64,000 bases of DNA, taken from positions 22,852,118 through 22,916,117 of the forward strand of contig ML679959.1 in assembly GCA_007922225.1 (NCBI GenBank), read 5' to 3'. The notes beneath the pieces were generated by a model that was not told the DNA's origin, did no database searches, and saw only the letters and a list, made by a program, of their open reading frames with translations. Positions 1-11,060 of the stretch are shown here, one piece after another. Numbering within the stretch: the first letter of the stretch is position 1; the number at the start of each line of letters is the position of its first letter. The translations under genes were made by a program, and so were the position numbers. The DNA comes from Emydura subglobosa (Eukaryota; Chordata; Testudines; Chelidae).

Positions 1-1777
1 TTTAAATAGAAAATTGAAAATTAATAGTTCCATAGTCTATATAATATATATTTTAAAAGAGAAATCTTCATATGAAGTTGTAGCATTTTTCAAGGGTTAT
101 TACTGAGTTTGTAAAGACTAGTTCCTATAAGCATAAGAAAAAACATCCAGTATAACTGTGTATTTAGGTTGAAGTCTGTGAGTAGTGCTGTGCTTATGAA
201 TTACTGGAAAATAAAGTTTTCAGATGATTATACATGAGAAGGTTAGTAACTTGGCTGGATGTAAGAAAAGTAAACAAGTATTTAAATCCTACTTAAAAGC
301 AAAATTCAATCTGAAAATAATTTTTAACTCCAAACTAGATAGCAGTACAGGCAGTGGTCAGAGTAACAGAACATTGAGAATTCAGACACCACCATATTAG
401 GTTTTTCATGAGAGTTTTTGCCTTTATAAGAGCCAACAGTTTCTTTTTTCTTTTTTTTTTTTTTTTTAAAATGCTTGGATAATTACATATTTGGGATGCT
501 GATTTTTGTATTAATCCAATAATTAGTGAAGTTGTTAAAAAATAAAATGTGCAACCTAATGTATATATGCATCAATATATAATATATACATAAATAGTTT
601 ACATTGTCCTTTTTTCTTTTCTCTTTCTCTGGCTCTTTCTGTGTAGCAGTTATGTAGGAGTTCTTGAAGGATGCTTCAGACACATGACAGCAGAATATTT
701 CATTCAATAGCTAAATATTGCTTTTGCTATAGCAGTGGAAAGAAGTCTAGTAGTAGGGGACAGTATGTGTGACGATAACATTGAAGTGGGCAACATGTTA
801 ATCTGGTACTACTTGTTTCTGTATTTATCACACATTTCTCCCAGTTGACTGATGGCTGTCATTCAATATCCTAGTTCTATTATGGAGAATAAGACCTTCC
901 TTTAAGGCTGTCAGCAATGCTGTTGATGTCCGTATAATAAGCCATTTTTATTGAAAGTCTATATAGAGCAACAAATTAGTAGGTTCTTTTTGCAATCTTA
1001 TTATAGTATGCATATAGCATGAGCAGAACTTAAAGACATTCATTCTGTAGATTGTTCCTGTGGATTGGTAGCACAGTGTGTATTAAAATCAAATCTGGTT
1101 ATGTGGAAACACTGCCATTGGGGTGATGGTGCTTATGGCAGGATTTCTACACGGATCGTTATTCATTGTATTATTAATAGCTACCATTTTGCTGGTTGTT
1201 TGTTTTGCATAGCAACAACAAAATGGTGGCCTGGGCTCAAGCTGAGAGAAAAGGGAAAATAATGGTGCATTGCACCTTGTTAAAATAATTGGTTTAATTT
1301 ATGTAAGGATCAAGCACAAGGGGGAGTGGGAGTTCTTCTTGTTCAAAGTTCACGCAGTGATGGATGGCACCTGTTAAATACACATTCCAAATACACTTCT
1401 GTTGATCCTTGCAGTTATTTTTCACTTAGTAGTGGTTTCGTTTGTCTTTCAATATATAAAACATATTTGATGTGCAACCAGGAATGCCCCATTTTAGTTT
1501 GTTATTCACTCAGCTATTTTATCATGGCTAACAGGTCAAATGCCCATATAAACATGTTTGAATATGAGCTTTGACTGCGAATCGTAATTTCAGTGGGTCT
1601 AGTGTTCCAACATAAAGTTATTCCCAGGTAGTTAACTACCTGTGCCCTGCTTTCAGCACTTCGTTGCTGTAGAATAATTGTGTATTTTATTCATGTGTTT
1701 TCCACTCTCCCTCCAAATGCATTTCCCCACCCCCACTATAAAATTTTACTTTTAATTGAAAAATAATACTTCACTCT
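1..1777. other. AT-rich non-coding stretch, no gene recognised
   Basis: AT-rich sequence with only short open frames and no motif I recognise. It contains a T-rich run at about 442-467 and an alternating AT/TA patch near 560-595. Nothing in it suggests an exon or an RNA gene. Confidence 0.5.
442..467. repeat. poly(T) low-complexity run
   Basis: Almost uninterrupted T run with two C interruptions. It could be the reverse-complemented A-tail of a decayed retroelement, but no element body is visible beside it. Confidence 0.8.
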
Positions 1778-1945
1778 CCTATAACATCTAGGCACTTTTC
1801 AAAGATGGAGAAATATTATTATCTCCATTTCTCACATGGGGAAATTGAGGCACAGAGAGGTTAAGTGACTTGTCCAGTGTTTCACTTCAATTTGGGGGCA
1901 GGATTGGAATAAAATTTCAGGTCTTCTGACTGTTCTGGGCTTCTT
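1778..1945 (-). mobile_element. MIR/CORE-SINE fragment
   Basis: The block around 1838-1875, with its GAGGCACAGAGAGGTTAAG-type core followed by a TGACTTGTCC segment, matches the conserved core of MIR-type SINEs in reverse orientation. Ends are approximate and the tRNA-derived head is not clear. These elements are ancient in amniotes and are expected as decayed fragments. Confidence 0.75.
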
Positions 1946-2573
1946 AAAGCATGTCACCATGACTTTCAACTACCCAGGCATAATTGTTTGTTATATCTCA
2001 AGGCTCTTTTTAAACTATATTGGAACCACCACTAAACCCTACCTCCAGTGGATGACCATGAGTTAGAAGTGACCATTTTAAACTATCTTAATCACACTCG
2101 CGGGATTCCAACTTACTGCCATTGCAATCAGTGCCAAAACTCCCACTGAGTTCAATGCGAGCAAGATCAAGCCCTGGTTCCTCACTCCTTTAGTCCAGCT
2201 GGCTGATTTATCTGTCACTGTGATGAAGAAGTTTTGTGTGAAATATTGGCCACATCATCATCTCAGGAACATTGGGACATAGAGCAGGCAGACAGTCAAG
2301 AGAGCCCAGATGGGGACATCTGTGTGCCACAATTTAGGACAGGGAAATGGTAGCAGCAGAGGCATCCTCCCATATTTCTGGGTCCCAATTACTGTGATTT
2401 TTCTATCAGGTTTCTTCTGCGTCCTGGACGAGGCCAAGTCCTTTAGTCCTCTTTCTGCCTGAGCTGTGTGCGAGGAAATAGAGGAGACTAATCCAGACAT
2501 CTCAACTACTATCTCTCTGTTTTTCCATGAGTAACCTGAGAGTCAAAGAGAGGGCTTCACAACACATCATGGG

Positions 2574-2617
2574 TAGCAAATAGATCCAGAAGATCTAGCA
2601 AATAGATCCAGAACTGG
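2574..2617. repeat. 22-bp tandem duplication
   Basis: The words TAGCAAATAGATCCAGAA at 2574 and at 2596 are the same, giving two copies with a 22-bp period inside otherwise unremarkable sequence. It looks like a simple replication-slippage duplication. Confidence 0.75.
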
Positions 2618-3257
2618 GCCTGGAGAGACCAAGACATGGGGAAAAGAGAAAGAAAGATCTTCCTCTCTGTATCTGGACACCTGCAAACAATGTCCCAAAT
2701 CATACAAAGAGCAGAGAAGTACCTTAGTCTCTGAACTCAGTCCTCTAGATTTCCCGAATCTAGCTGCACCAGTTGAGAGTTTTTCTTGTTTCTTTAAAAT
2801 GGGAGGTTCTACATCCTCCAGGTATAGTGACTTCCACTGACTGATTTTTGCTTGTCCCTTAAGTGGTTGTTTAAGAGATTTCCAATTTTATGTATTGTTC
2901 TGTCTTCTTCAGGAGTCTTCCAAGTTATCAAAGTGCTACATCTAATAATAGCAGTTAAAAAGCCCCACTCCTGCTCTTATATCAATTTAAATATTAAGTT
3001 CTAATAACCCCCTCCATTCAACTGTTATGTATATTTTCTGAATTTCCTAATATTGCTGATTATCAAGATATTTGTGGTGACTTTTTTACTTTACCTCTTG
3101 TTCTATATGATTCATTCACTGATTCCACAACTCTGCCTGTGATATCACAGTCACTTCCAAGGTAAATTTTGATGTAAACAAATACTGGATTGTGTCTGCA
3201 TTGAAGAAATGAGGGAAGAGGAGGAGAATGAGGGAAGCAAGTATTAGAGCAGGAGAA

Positions 3258-3325
3258 CAGGAATCAAGGCTTCTAGTCTTGGCTCTGCTACTGATTTGTT
3301 GTGACACCAGGAGCAAATCTGTGTT
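3258..3325 (+). mobile_element. Possible MIR-like SINE fragment
   Basis: The phrase beginning TCTAGTCTTGGCTCTGCTAC, followed by a TGTGACAC segment, resembles the start of the MIR core in forward orientation. The rest of the element is not recognisable, so this is a weak call. Confidence 0.4.
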
Positions 3326-3504
3326 CACAGTTGGATTTCAAAATTAACCCAATTAATATTAGTATAAACAACTCAGATATTTGAATGATTGAAGAACAAA
3401 TTATTATCTTCGGAAAGAAGGAAGCTTCTATTTGTTAAATGATTTGAACAGTATCTGTCTTGTCCTTTAATCTATGAGGAAAGAGAGGCTGGCTCTGAGA
3501 TGCT

Positions 3505-3826
3505 TAGCCCTGGTCTACATTGACCGGGGGTTCCGGTGGCAGTCAACGGGAGTTACGCAAGCTACGCAGAGTAGCTTGTGTAACTCCCGTCAACTGCTGT
3601 GCTTCCCTTCTGCGTGGTGGCTTCACTGCACTGCGCTGACGGGAACCGCATTCCCGTCAACGCAGCGCTACGCCACTTGAGGGGGTTGTTTACCAGTGTC
3701 GACTTCTGGATCGATTGAGCGGGTCTTCACTGACTGCTCAATTGATCCAGAAAGGTCGATCTGATGGCGGTGACTTTGCCGCCGTCAGTATAGACATACC
3801 CCTAGTCAGTGTCCCTCCTACTTGTT
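3505..3826. mobile_element. Palindromic non-autonomous DNA element (MITE-like)
   Basis: The block starts with a GGTCTACATTGAC-type end and finishes with GTATAGACATACCCCT, the reverse complement of the GGGTATGTCTAC-type ends seen in other palindromic elements of this window. It is unusually rich in G+C and CpG for its surroundings and carries a near-perfect hairpin at 3541-3595. A second inverted pair surrounds 3705-3755. No transposase frame is present. Superfamily is not determined; hAT-like or PIF/Harbinger-like MITEs are both possible. Confidence 0.65.
3541..3595. repeat. 25-bp-arm hairpin inside the MITE
   Basis: Positions 3541-3565 and 3571-3595 are inverted copies with about three mismatches, separated by a 5-base loop. 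The structure could extrude as a cruciform or fold as a hairpin if transcribed. It belongs to the surrounding palindromic transposon-like element. Confidence 0.85.
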
Positions 3827-3837
3827 TATCACTCTCT

Positions 3838-4032
3838 TTGGGTATGACTACACTGCAGTTAAACACCAGTGGCTGGCCCATGACATCTGACTCAGGCTCA
3901 TGAGATTTGGGCTGCGGGAAGTGTGGTCTAGATGTTTGGTCTTGGACTGGAACCCAGGCTCTGGGACCCCCGCCCGTGGGGGAAGGTAGATTAACTTTTT
4001 AATCCATATATTCCAGTTCAATGTAGATGACA
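3838..4032. mobile_element. Half of a palindromic DNA element
   Basis: It begins GGGTATGACTACACTGCAG and runs through a CTGGCCCATGACA / CTCAGGCTCATGAG segment to a TCAATGTAGATGAC end. The same word order occurs in the fuller element at 20,655-20,917, so both belong to one family. This copy is decayed and retains only part of the inner palindrome. Confidence 0.65.
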
Positions 4033-4039
4033 CCTAGAG

Positions 4040-5480
4040 AATAGGTGGTCTAAAGGTTTAGGAGATGGGTCTCTTAAGAGGCATTAGCCAGAGATCACAG
4101 AGGATTTCCAGTGTCTAGAAGGATAAAAGGTCAAGCCTATTGTCTAAGGCAAGTTCCACCAGATTTTCTGATACTGGAGACACTCTCCTAACCCCACAGA
4201 TTTGCTCCCTTTCTCAAGTCACCTATCAATGGCTGTTTCCCAGCTCAGGAACAGGCAACTGAGGAGCAGACTATGGGAGAACTTTCCAAAGACACAAAGG
4301 GGAGTTAGGATTCCAACTACCATTGATTTTCAGATCAAAGCTCAAATCAAAGGGCAGTGAAATGAAACCCAGTGGGAGTTGAGCACCACTATCCCCTTTT
4401 TGTCTTTGAAATTCCCCCTATGTGCTTGAGGGTGGTGAGGGAGCACATTGGGTGTTAGTGGAAAGTGACAACCAACAAGGAGGAAAAAGGTTGGGTTGAA
4501 GTGTTCTATAAGGTCTTGTGAGAGGATAAAGCAGGTGATGGGGTCAGATTTCTTGTAAGGGAGAAGGGAAGGATCAATAATAAGGAGAAAGTTATGATGT
4601 TTTCAGGAGGACTAAGATTCTAGAGCTAACAAATCACCCATTTTTATTTCCTCTCTTAGTAGTGCAGTTTTAAGACTTCTCTTGTCTGCTGCAGATTCCT
4701 TTGTTATAAGCGGTGCACCAAGTAATATAATCACCGTTTGTTTTTGCCCCTCTAATTATCCATTCAACTTGCTGCTATGGATTTCCGGTCTTCCTGGTTG
4801 TTTGTATTGTTTCATTTTTCAGTATATTCTACCTATTGTATACTATTCTTTACTATCAGCCTGCCCATTCAGGAGAAATCCTCCAATGCTAGTCTCTGAA
4901 GTGTGGAGAGGGTTAAAGAGGTCAAATGAGCCTTGTTGATTTGGGTTACGTTGTTTCTGACTGAGGAAAGGCAAAAACAGCCCTCTTGGAATTATTTAGG
5001 GGAAAAATAGTTACTTGATAACTGATATGTTCCTTTTCACAGCTAGAACAGTGCAAAGCTTTGTTACGGAACTAAGAACTATAGGGAGTGCAGCTAGTCT
5101 CAACATCTTTTTTGTTTGATTGATTATGAAAGTAAGTTTAGCTAAGAAATTCAGATCTGGTTATGATTCCTCCCGCTCAACTTTCATTTGGAGAGTTCAA
5201 ATCAGGAGTTTTGATTTGGAGCTATCTTGGGGTGAACATCATGTAAAACTTTTTCTTCAACTATCGTCTGTAGAGATACCCACTTCTGAGTATACTTCAC
5301 TAAAATCAGGAATCTCTGGGAAGCAGTGAACATTGAGACCACACACAAGCCCCATAGCAGAATTTAATATTGGGTGAGAGGTTATGAAAGGAGCTTCAGT
5401 CCTAACCCCATCTTTGAACTGCTGCAGGTACTCCTTCTGCTACTTTTTATGCCTTTGTTGCCCATATTAGCTTTAGTTTT
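4040..5480. other. Non-coding stretch, nothing recognised
   Basis: Moderate-complexity sequence with short open frames only. I see no splice-flanked exon, RNA gene or recognisable repeat here. Confidence 0.45.
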
Positions 5481-5493
5481 CTTGAACAGGGGG

Positions 5494-5920
5494 GCTGGTT
5501 GAAATTTTCCAAATTAAAGTATTTTAAATTCAATATTACCTATTTTTAAAAACAAAATTATTGACAAAAAATTGTTGATATTTCAGAAATCTTTTCATTT
5601 TTTGTGAAAAAAAGTGTTACTTTTTAAAAAATAATTAAAACATTTATAGAAAATATTATTAAAAGGTTATTGGAATTTTTCATTTACCAAAACCCCATTT
5701 TTCAGTAAGAAATAAGAAATGCCAATACCCATTTCAATAACGTTTTGGATCATATGTTTTATAAAAATAAATAATTGTTTAAAAATCATGAAAAATATTG
5801 CAAAAATGAAAAAAATTGCTTCAGTTCCAAACATTTTGAAATAAAATTACTTTTACATTTCAATTTTTAAATGTATTTAGCAAGTTATTTGCTAAAATAG
5901 ATTTTCATTTTTCAACCAGC
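5494..5920. mobile_element. AT-rich palindromic MITE-like element
   Basis: The left end GCTGGTTGAAATTTT and the right end, ATTTTCATTTTTCAACCAGC, are inverted copies about 425 bp apart. The interior is made of runs of T and A with TTGAAA/TTTCAA words. The same end sequence reappears near 28,156. No coding capacity. This is typical of a non-autonomous DNA transposon. Confidence 0.75.
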
Positions 5921-5929
5921 TTTACTGGA

Positions 5930-7156
5930 GAGTGAGGAGTTTGTTTTATGATTCTTGATAGTGTGGTGGCAGTAGTTTGCTTTTGGTTAGATCTGTATTG
6001 TTGGATGGTTCTGCAGATAGGTTCCCATGGACAATTGGCTTTTATCAGTTACTCACATTAGGGGTTTATTGTTGGGCATTTGTCACTCCAATAGTATTGC
6101 TGAATCTGGCAAGACTGGATTTCTTTCTTCCAATGGCATGGTGTTTGTCACTGACCCCTGTACTTGGTGCTGGGAAGGGGTCACTTCCTAAAGAGATGCA
6201 CTGTTTGTGCTCACTTCACTGAGGAAAAACTGAGAGCCGTAGCTCTATGTCTGCCTAATGGAGGAGATTTTGAAGCCCTGACTGTTTGATTTGTGTTGTC
6301 CATCTGAGACAATACTTGGAGCTTTGCAATTGTCCAGCATAAAGGATTTATGCTGGATTCAAAAGAGGTTTGGGTCTCAATGTGTTTAAAAAGGACAGGT
6401 ATAAGGACTGAGATCTGCCTATCCCTTTTTTTGTAAAGGGGAGGCAGGATAAAATGGAGGAGATACCGTGGTCCTCCTGATTCTTACTTGGGATCCAGAA
6501 AGAAGTCTTGGAGGCTCAGGTTCAAAACATGGGCAGTGCCTCAGTGCTTCACCCCTTGAGTCTGATGTCATTCATTAACAGGGTCTGCCTCCTGAGCATA
6601 CCCACCCTCTTCAGATCCAAACGAGGAATAGATTAGACATTGCAGGGGTAGATCAGGCACTGGAATTCATCTCTGTCTCTCTTCTGCTACTACGACTTCT
6701 GCCTCTTCAGTTTGTCCAGGCAAGGATCCTACGTTTATTGAGAAGTCAGAGGGGCATGATGACTACCAAAGACATGTTTAAGATTCCAAGTTTTCGGATT
6801 AATTTGATTTTTGAAAGCCTGGCCAAATCCGTTTGAAGACAACAATTGGTTTAATAAACTATCCAAAGACTTGTATTTTCTGCTTCTAATCTCTTTATCT
6901 CTGTCAAGTCTGTCAGTTTCGCACCTCTCCTTATGTTCACATTGGGGAGGAGGGCATAGCTGATGACAGGGAGTGAGGGACCATGATGAAATACCCCAAA
7001 ACACAACTTTCTATCCTTCAGTGATGGTGATGAAGAATTCTTCAGTCCCTGGTCTCCCCTCCTACACCTCCTCTCCAGTAAATATATTCCCAAACTGGAA
7101 ATCCAGGATACACTGAAGGGAAAAGTACATCTTGCAAGTGTTCCTGAGTACCCTTT

Positions 7157-7187
<31 letters not shown>

Positions 7188-7655
7188 GTTTGACTGTTTT
7201 CTGACTGAGCGTCAGCATTATATTATGTTCAGGAGGATCAAGCCATGATGCTTACACTGTAAGAAACTGGGCACGTAAAAGGACAGCAAGCACATCATAC
7301 AATTTGTTATGAAAGATCTGCTTCTTAAAGTAAATAGATTAAGTTCTTTCTTGGTTTAATGCCATTGACTAGATATGAATTTGTTCCAAAATGTACTAAA
7401 ACTAGTAGTTTTGTTAATGTCGGTCTTCTGAGGTTGCTCAGCATAAAATATGTATAGGTATATTAGGGTATATAGATCCCTTATAACCTGGGGTAAAGAA
7501 ATAATTTATGTAAGATTGACAGGTATTAAGTTGTGTGTTGGGAGGAGACAGGGGCATGAAAGAATGTGTGGTGGGGCGGGGCATGAACACCTATTGAAAT
7601 CTGATTTGAATTTGAATGTAGCAAGTTGTACATATTTCCCATAGAATTGAAATTT
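5930..7655. other. Non-coding stretch with a 25-bp A run
   Basis: No gene or element body recognised. An uninterrupted run of about 25 A lies at 7157-7181 and is the only striking feature. It may be a retroelement tail, but no body is visible upstream. Confidence 0.45.
7157..7181. repeat. poly(A) run
   Basis: About 25 consecutive A residues with no interruption. Long pure runs are young or unstable, so its length is probably variable between individuals. Confidence 0.9.
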
Positions 7656-7664
7656 TTGAAAAAA

Positions 7665-8660
7665 GGCCCTTGACCACGCTGGCTGGGCTTTTCCTGTGTA
7701 ACTAAAAGATCTAAGGTTAGATCCTCTGGTGTGGTCTGTCCACTTTGTGTGATAATCTGTACACAAAGACATTTTACCCAGCCCAGGGAGGATCAGCCCA
7801 GCCTCAGAGTGATCTTTCAGTGCTGGAGAGCCAAACATAGGGGCATGTAAGCACGTGACTTACCAACCAGCACGCCCCTGTTGGCTGAGCTGGGTGCGGC
7901 ACATCGGCTGTCCGGGTGCCCTCTGCTGACAGCCCCGCTGGCCCTGGGGTGGTCTGCCTCTTCCTGTGAGTTGGTCCTCGGGCCAGATCACTTTTAATCC
8001 TACCCCTGCTGGGGAATCCCAAGTTCAACATGCCACTGGTCTGGCAATGTCACCTCAGAGGTTCAGCCCAACTTCAGGCTTTTGGGCCTGCCAGCCCTTA
8101 GATCTAGGGTCTTCATGCCCCTCTTCTATGGGCCAACAGGGGAAACCAGTCCCACCCTCGGTTTGAGCCCTGGTACTTTGGGTTCTAGGCCAGGGACCTT
8201 GTATAAAATAGATAAGGTCTGTTCATTCAGACCCTCTGCCGTATCCCTGGGGACTTCTTACCATGGCCTGCAACTAGTTCTTTCTCAGTTTCTTCACTGG
8301 CTGACTCTTCTGCAGGACCCAAAAGAAAGGGAAGCCAAACAAACTGAGGAGCTAAAAGAACTATAAAGGTCCTGCACCAAGCCTACCTACTTCAAGGCTC
8401 TGACATGTAGGAATGTCTAGTTACACTCTAGCCCCAGCTGATCCTTCCTTCCAGGCAGCTTCTAGATAGTCTCTTATTAGGCTCTGGCCCCAGCCAGGCC
8501 TTCCTTCCCAGAGCTAGCTCAAGAGGTCTAGTCTTTCTCCCCGTTAACCAGCACTGAGTTGGGCTTTTCTTCTTTATCTCCTCCCTCCAGGCTTGAAACC
8601 ATTGCACCCACAGGCTTTCCTTAACTCCTTCAGGCCCCACATGGTTACACCCCCATCACA
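7665..8660. repeat. C/T-rich, possibly LTR-derived interspersed repeat block
   Basis: Base composition rises sharply in G+C relative to both flanks. The block has the texture of a decayed retroviral or Gypsy LTR or leader, but I found no paired LTR, primer binding site or coding motif. Internal words such as CCAGGCCTTCCTTCC and CTGATCCTTCCTTCC near 8437-8510 repeat loosely. Open frames up to 110 codons here show no domain I recognise. Classification is tentative. Confidence 0.35.
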
Positions 8661-9339
8661 GGGCTCTTATGCCATATGCTCTCTCTGCTGATGACCTAGA
8701 AAAGAAAAAAGAGTGTTTGGGACATCTCCATGCTATGTCAATCCTGTGTTTTCAACCCCTTTGTGACTGTCATCACATGGCATAGGCTAGAACAGCTCTA
8801 ACCCTACACAAGAGTGTGGTGTACTGCACAGAGCTACACCAGGATCAGTGAAGAGCAGATATTTAAGGTTATTTCCTGACCACTTCCCTTACCTCTATTC
8901 TTTGCAGATCTCACTGCATTGACAGTTCTGGCCATAAGCATTAGGCTGCATTTATATTCATGGTATTATCTGTCACAGTCTTTAACAGGAAAGCTCTGTC
9001 GGGTCTCTGCCCTGAAAACTCCCTGTTGCTAGGCGCATCTGTTGAAGTGGAAGTCCTGTACCAGAGCCCTTTCAGCTCTTTTCCCTCAGTCATAAACCGG
9101 TTCCTGCTTTATCATCCCCTGCTCACTTCATTGTTGTGCACACAGCAGCCTCTTCCATCCCAAACTGGTTCCTACCTGACTGCTCTAGCTCCCACTTCCT
9201 TCCCTAGTAGAGAAGGAAGTTCTGAACAGCTGCTCACATACACATTACTCCCTTCTTCCACCTTTACCTTCTTGCTGTGTGCCTGGGAGAGAGACTTGTC
9301 TGCAGCTGCTTCCTGTTCCCTCTTCCTCTGGCTCAGTTT

Positions 9340-9600
9340 CCTGGTTGGGAAATTTATTTTATTTCCCATAAAATAATTCAACAAAAAATGAAAAGGTTTT
9401 GGTTTTAAGCCCCTTCTCCCCTGATTTTTTTAGGTTTTTCATTGAAGAATTGAACTGCCAAAGGCATTTTTTTTTTTTAGTTTTCAGAAACCAAAATATG
9501 ATTTTTTTAACAATTAGCTCCCCCCCCACCCCAAATGAAGAAATTTTCCTTTTTTCTCTGTTTTTTTTTAAAGTTAATAGAATCTGCATTGGAATCTCTA
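9340..9600. repeat. Low-complexity T-rich and C-rich segment
   Basis: Runs of T at about 9467-9478 and 9550-9570 and a C run at about 9521-9533, with TTGAAGAATTGAA-type words, suggest a decayed copy of the AT-rich palindromic family seen at 5.5-5.9 kb. The 138-codon frame that ends here is a composition artefact. Confidence 0.4.
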
Positions 9601-9794
9601 ATGGAGTAATCTCTGCTGCAGTAATGCTAGCTCTTGCTTAGTGGTTCTCCTGGGAAGAAGGGTAGCTAATCACTGAGGATATATTGAGATTTATGCTGGC
9701 AGAAGGGAGTGGGGTGGCATTGATCTAGCATGAATATGGACCAAAAGTTTAAAACTTCTGTGCTTATGTAGGTCCTTTGATGCCTAAGTTTGAA

Positions 9795-9850
9795 AATTGT
9801 GATCCGAGGCCCAGATCCTCGAAGCCATTTAGGTGCCTAAGTCCCATTGG
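9795..9850. repeat. Fragment of a short palindromic repeat
   Basis: The words CCCAGATCCTCGAAG and TTTAGGTGCCTAAGTCCCATTGG resemble arms of short palindromic repeats found elsewhere in this window, for example at 19.6 and 44.3 kb. Only one arm is visible. Confidence 0.4.
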
Positions 9851-10544
9851 GACAGAGTGCCTGTCTAGACTCTATCATTTGTAAAGATCTACCACTAGGA
9901 GAAGGAAGGCGGTATTTTTTTATTTATTTTTTTTGTGTCAGATGCATTATGGTAAGTCAGGTCAGGCTGTATAATTAAGGAAACTTAATTGTGAGAATGG
10001 AAAATGTATCCGCTGGTTCTTGGAGATGATGGTTGGGGACACTATAGATGTAACCAGAATAAAACTGCTTCTGTTTTTTAACATAACTTTGTTTTGGATT
10101 GACTTCATTTTTTGTGGGGCTCCAGCATTGGATCCTCATAGAGTTATATTTGTTTTTAGAGTGTGTGGGGCACATTGCCTGGTACAAAGTGTCCTAAATC
10201 TCTTAGGATTCTAAATAAAGTTACATGACAGTTGTGTGGATCCCCTGGCCAAAGCATCCGTGTAGGGAGAGGGGAGGATTATGCTGTATTGAAGAAACAG
10301 CCTCTGCTGACCATGCATTAACATCTTGAATGCTCAAATAACCCATCAAACAGCATTTCTCTTGCTTAGTATCCAGTGAATTATAGTTGGAATCTCTCGC
10401 CAGGTACAGACATGATTTGAAGCTGCTGAAAAATAGTATGTAAATGTATCTTTTTAAACAACAACAAAACATTTGAAGAAATGAAACCATCAGAGCTGGA
10501 CACTTGTATATTAAAAAGAAAAAAAGTTGAGTTAGTCTTAACTT

Positions 10545-11060
10545 ATTGATTTTGAAGCTGCTATAATAAAGAATTAGCGGAGGAAATATTGCTTTTACTG
10601 TTTTCAGATAATGCCAAATGTTGTTGCAAATTATCAAATTTAATTAGCTATATAAATGCTAGAGGCACAAATAGCGTGCTATTGTCTTGATATCTTTCCA
10701 GAAATTAGACTTTTAAAACAAATTTGCCATATTAATCATCTAAAAATATTTTTGATCACTGAATTAATAGTTTGCAGCCTGTTTTAAGGTATTCATTGCC
10801 ATAGGTGATTGCCTCTTAATTACTACATGGGCGCTTTCTATTCACTCTTATTAATTCATGTTTTCTGGCACAGTCCCAAAAGGCAGCCTTGCCCTGTATC
10901 TTCTAATTACTTCTATAATTGAATTTGCCCACTTTTTCTAACCTATTTTTTAAACTGACTGTGTTTGTTCATGGTTTATTGTGTCTTTTTTTTGTGTCAG
11001 TTCTCTGCAAGCAGAATGTACATTGATTCTTTCCTCGTTTCTCATTAATTTTCAAGAGCT
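10545..11060. promoter_or_regulatory. Candidate conserved non-coding element (homeodomain-site-rich)
   Basis: A repeat-free stretch that holds three TAATTA cores (10,641, 10,817 and 10,904) plus further ATTAAT words, mixed with moderate-complexity sequence and no extended open frame. This is the texture of deeply conserved developmental enhancers, where homeodomain sites cluster. Conservation itself cannot be tested from this window, so the regulatory call is an inference. AT-rich neutral sequence is the main alternative. Confidence 0.4.

Noticed and set aside
8960..9376. 138-codon plus-strand frame
   Set aside because: Rich in Ser, Leu, Thr and Pro from C/T-biased sequence, with no domain, splice context or conservation signal.
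10221..10637. 138-codon minus-strand frame
   Set aside because: Phe/Lys/Ile-rich reading of AT-rich sequence beside a putative enhancer block. No recognisable protein.
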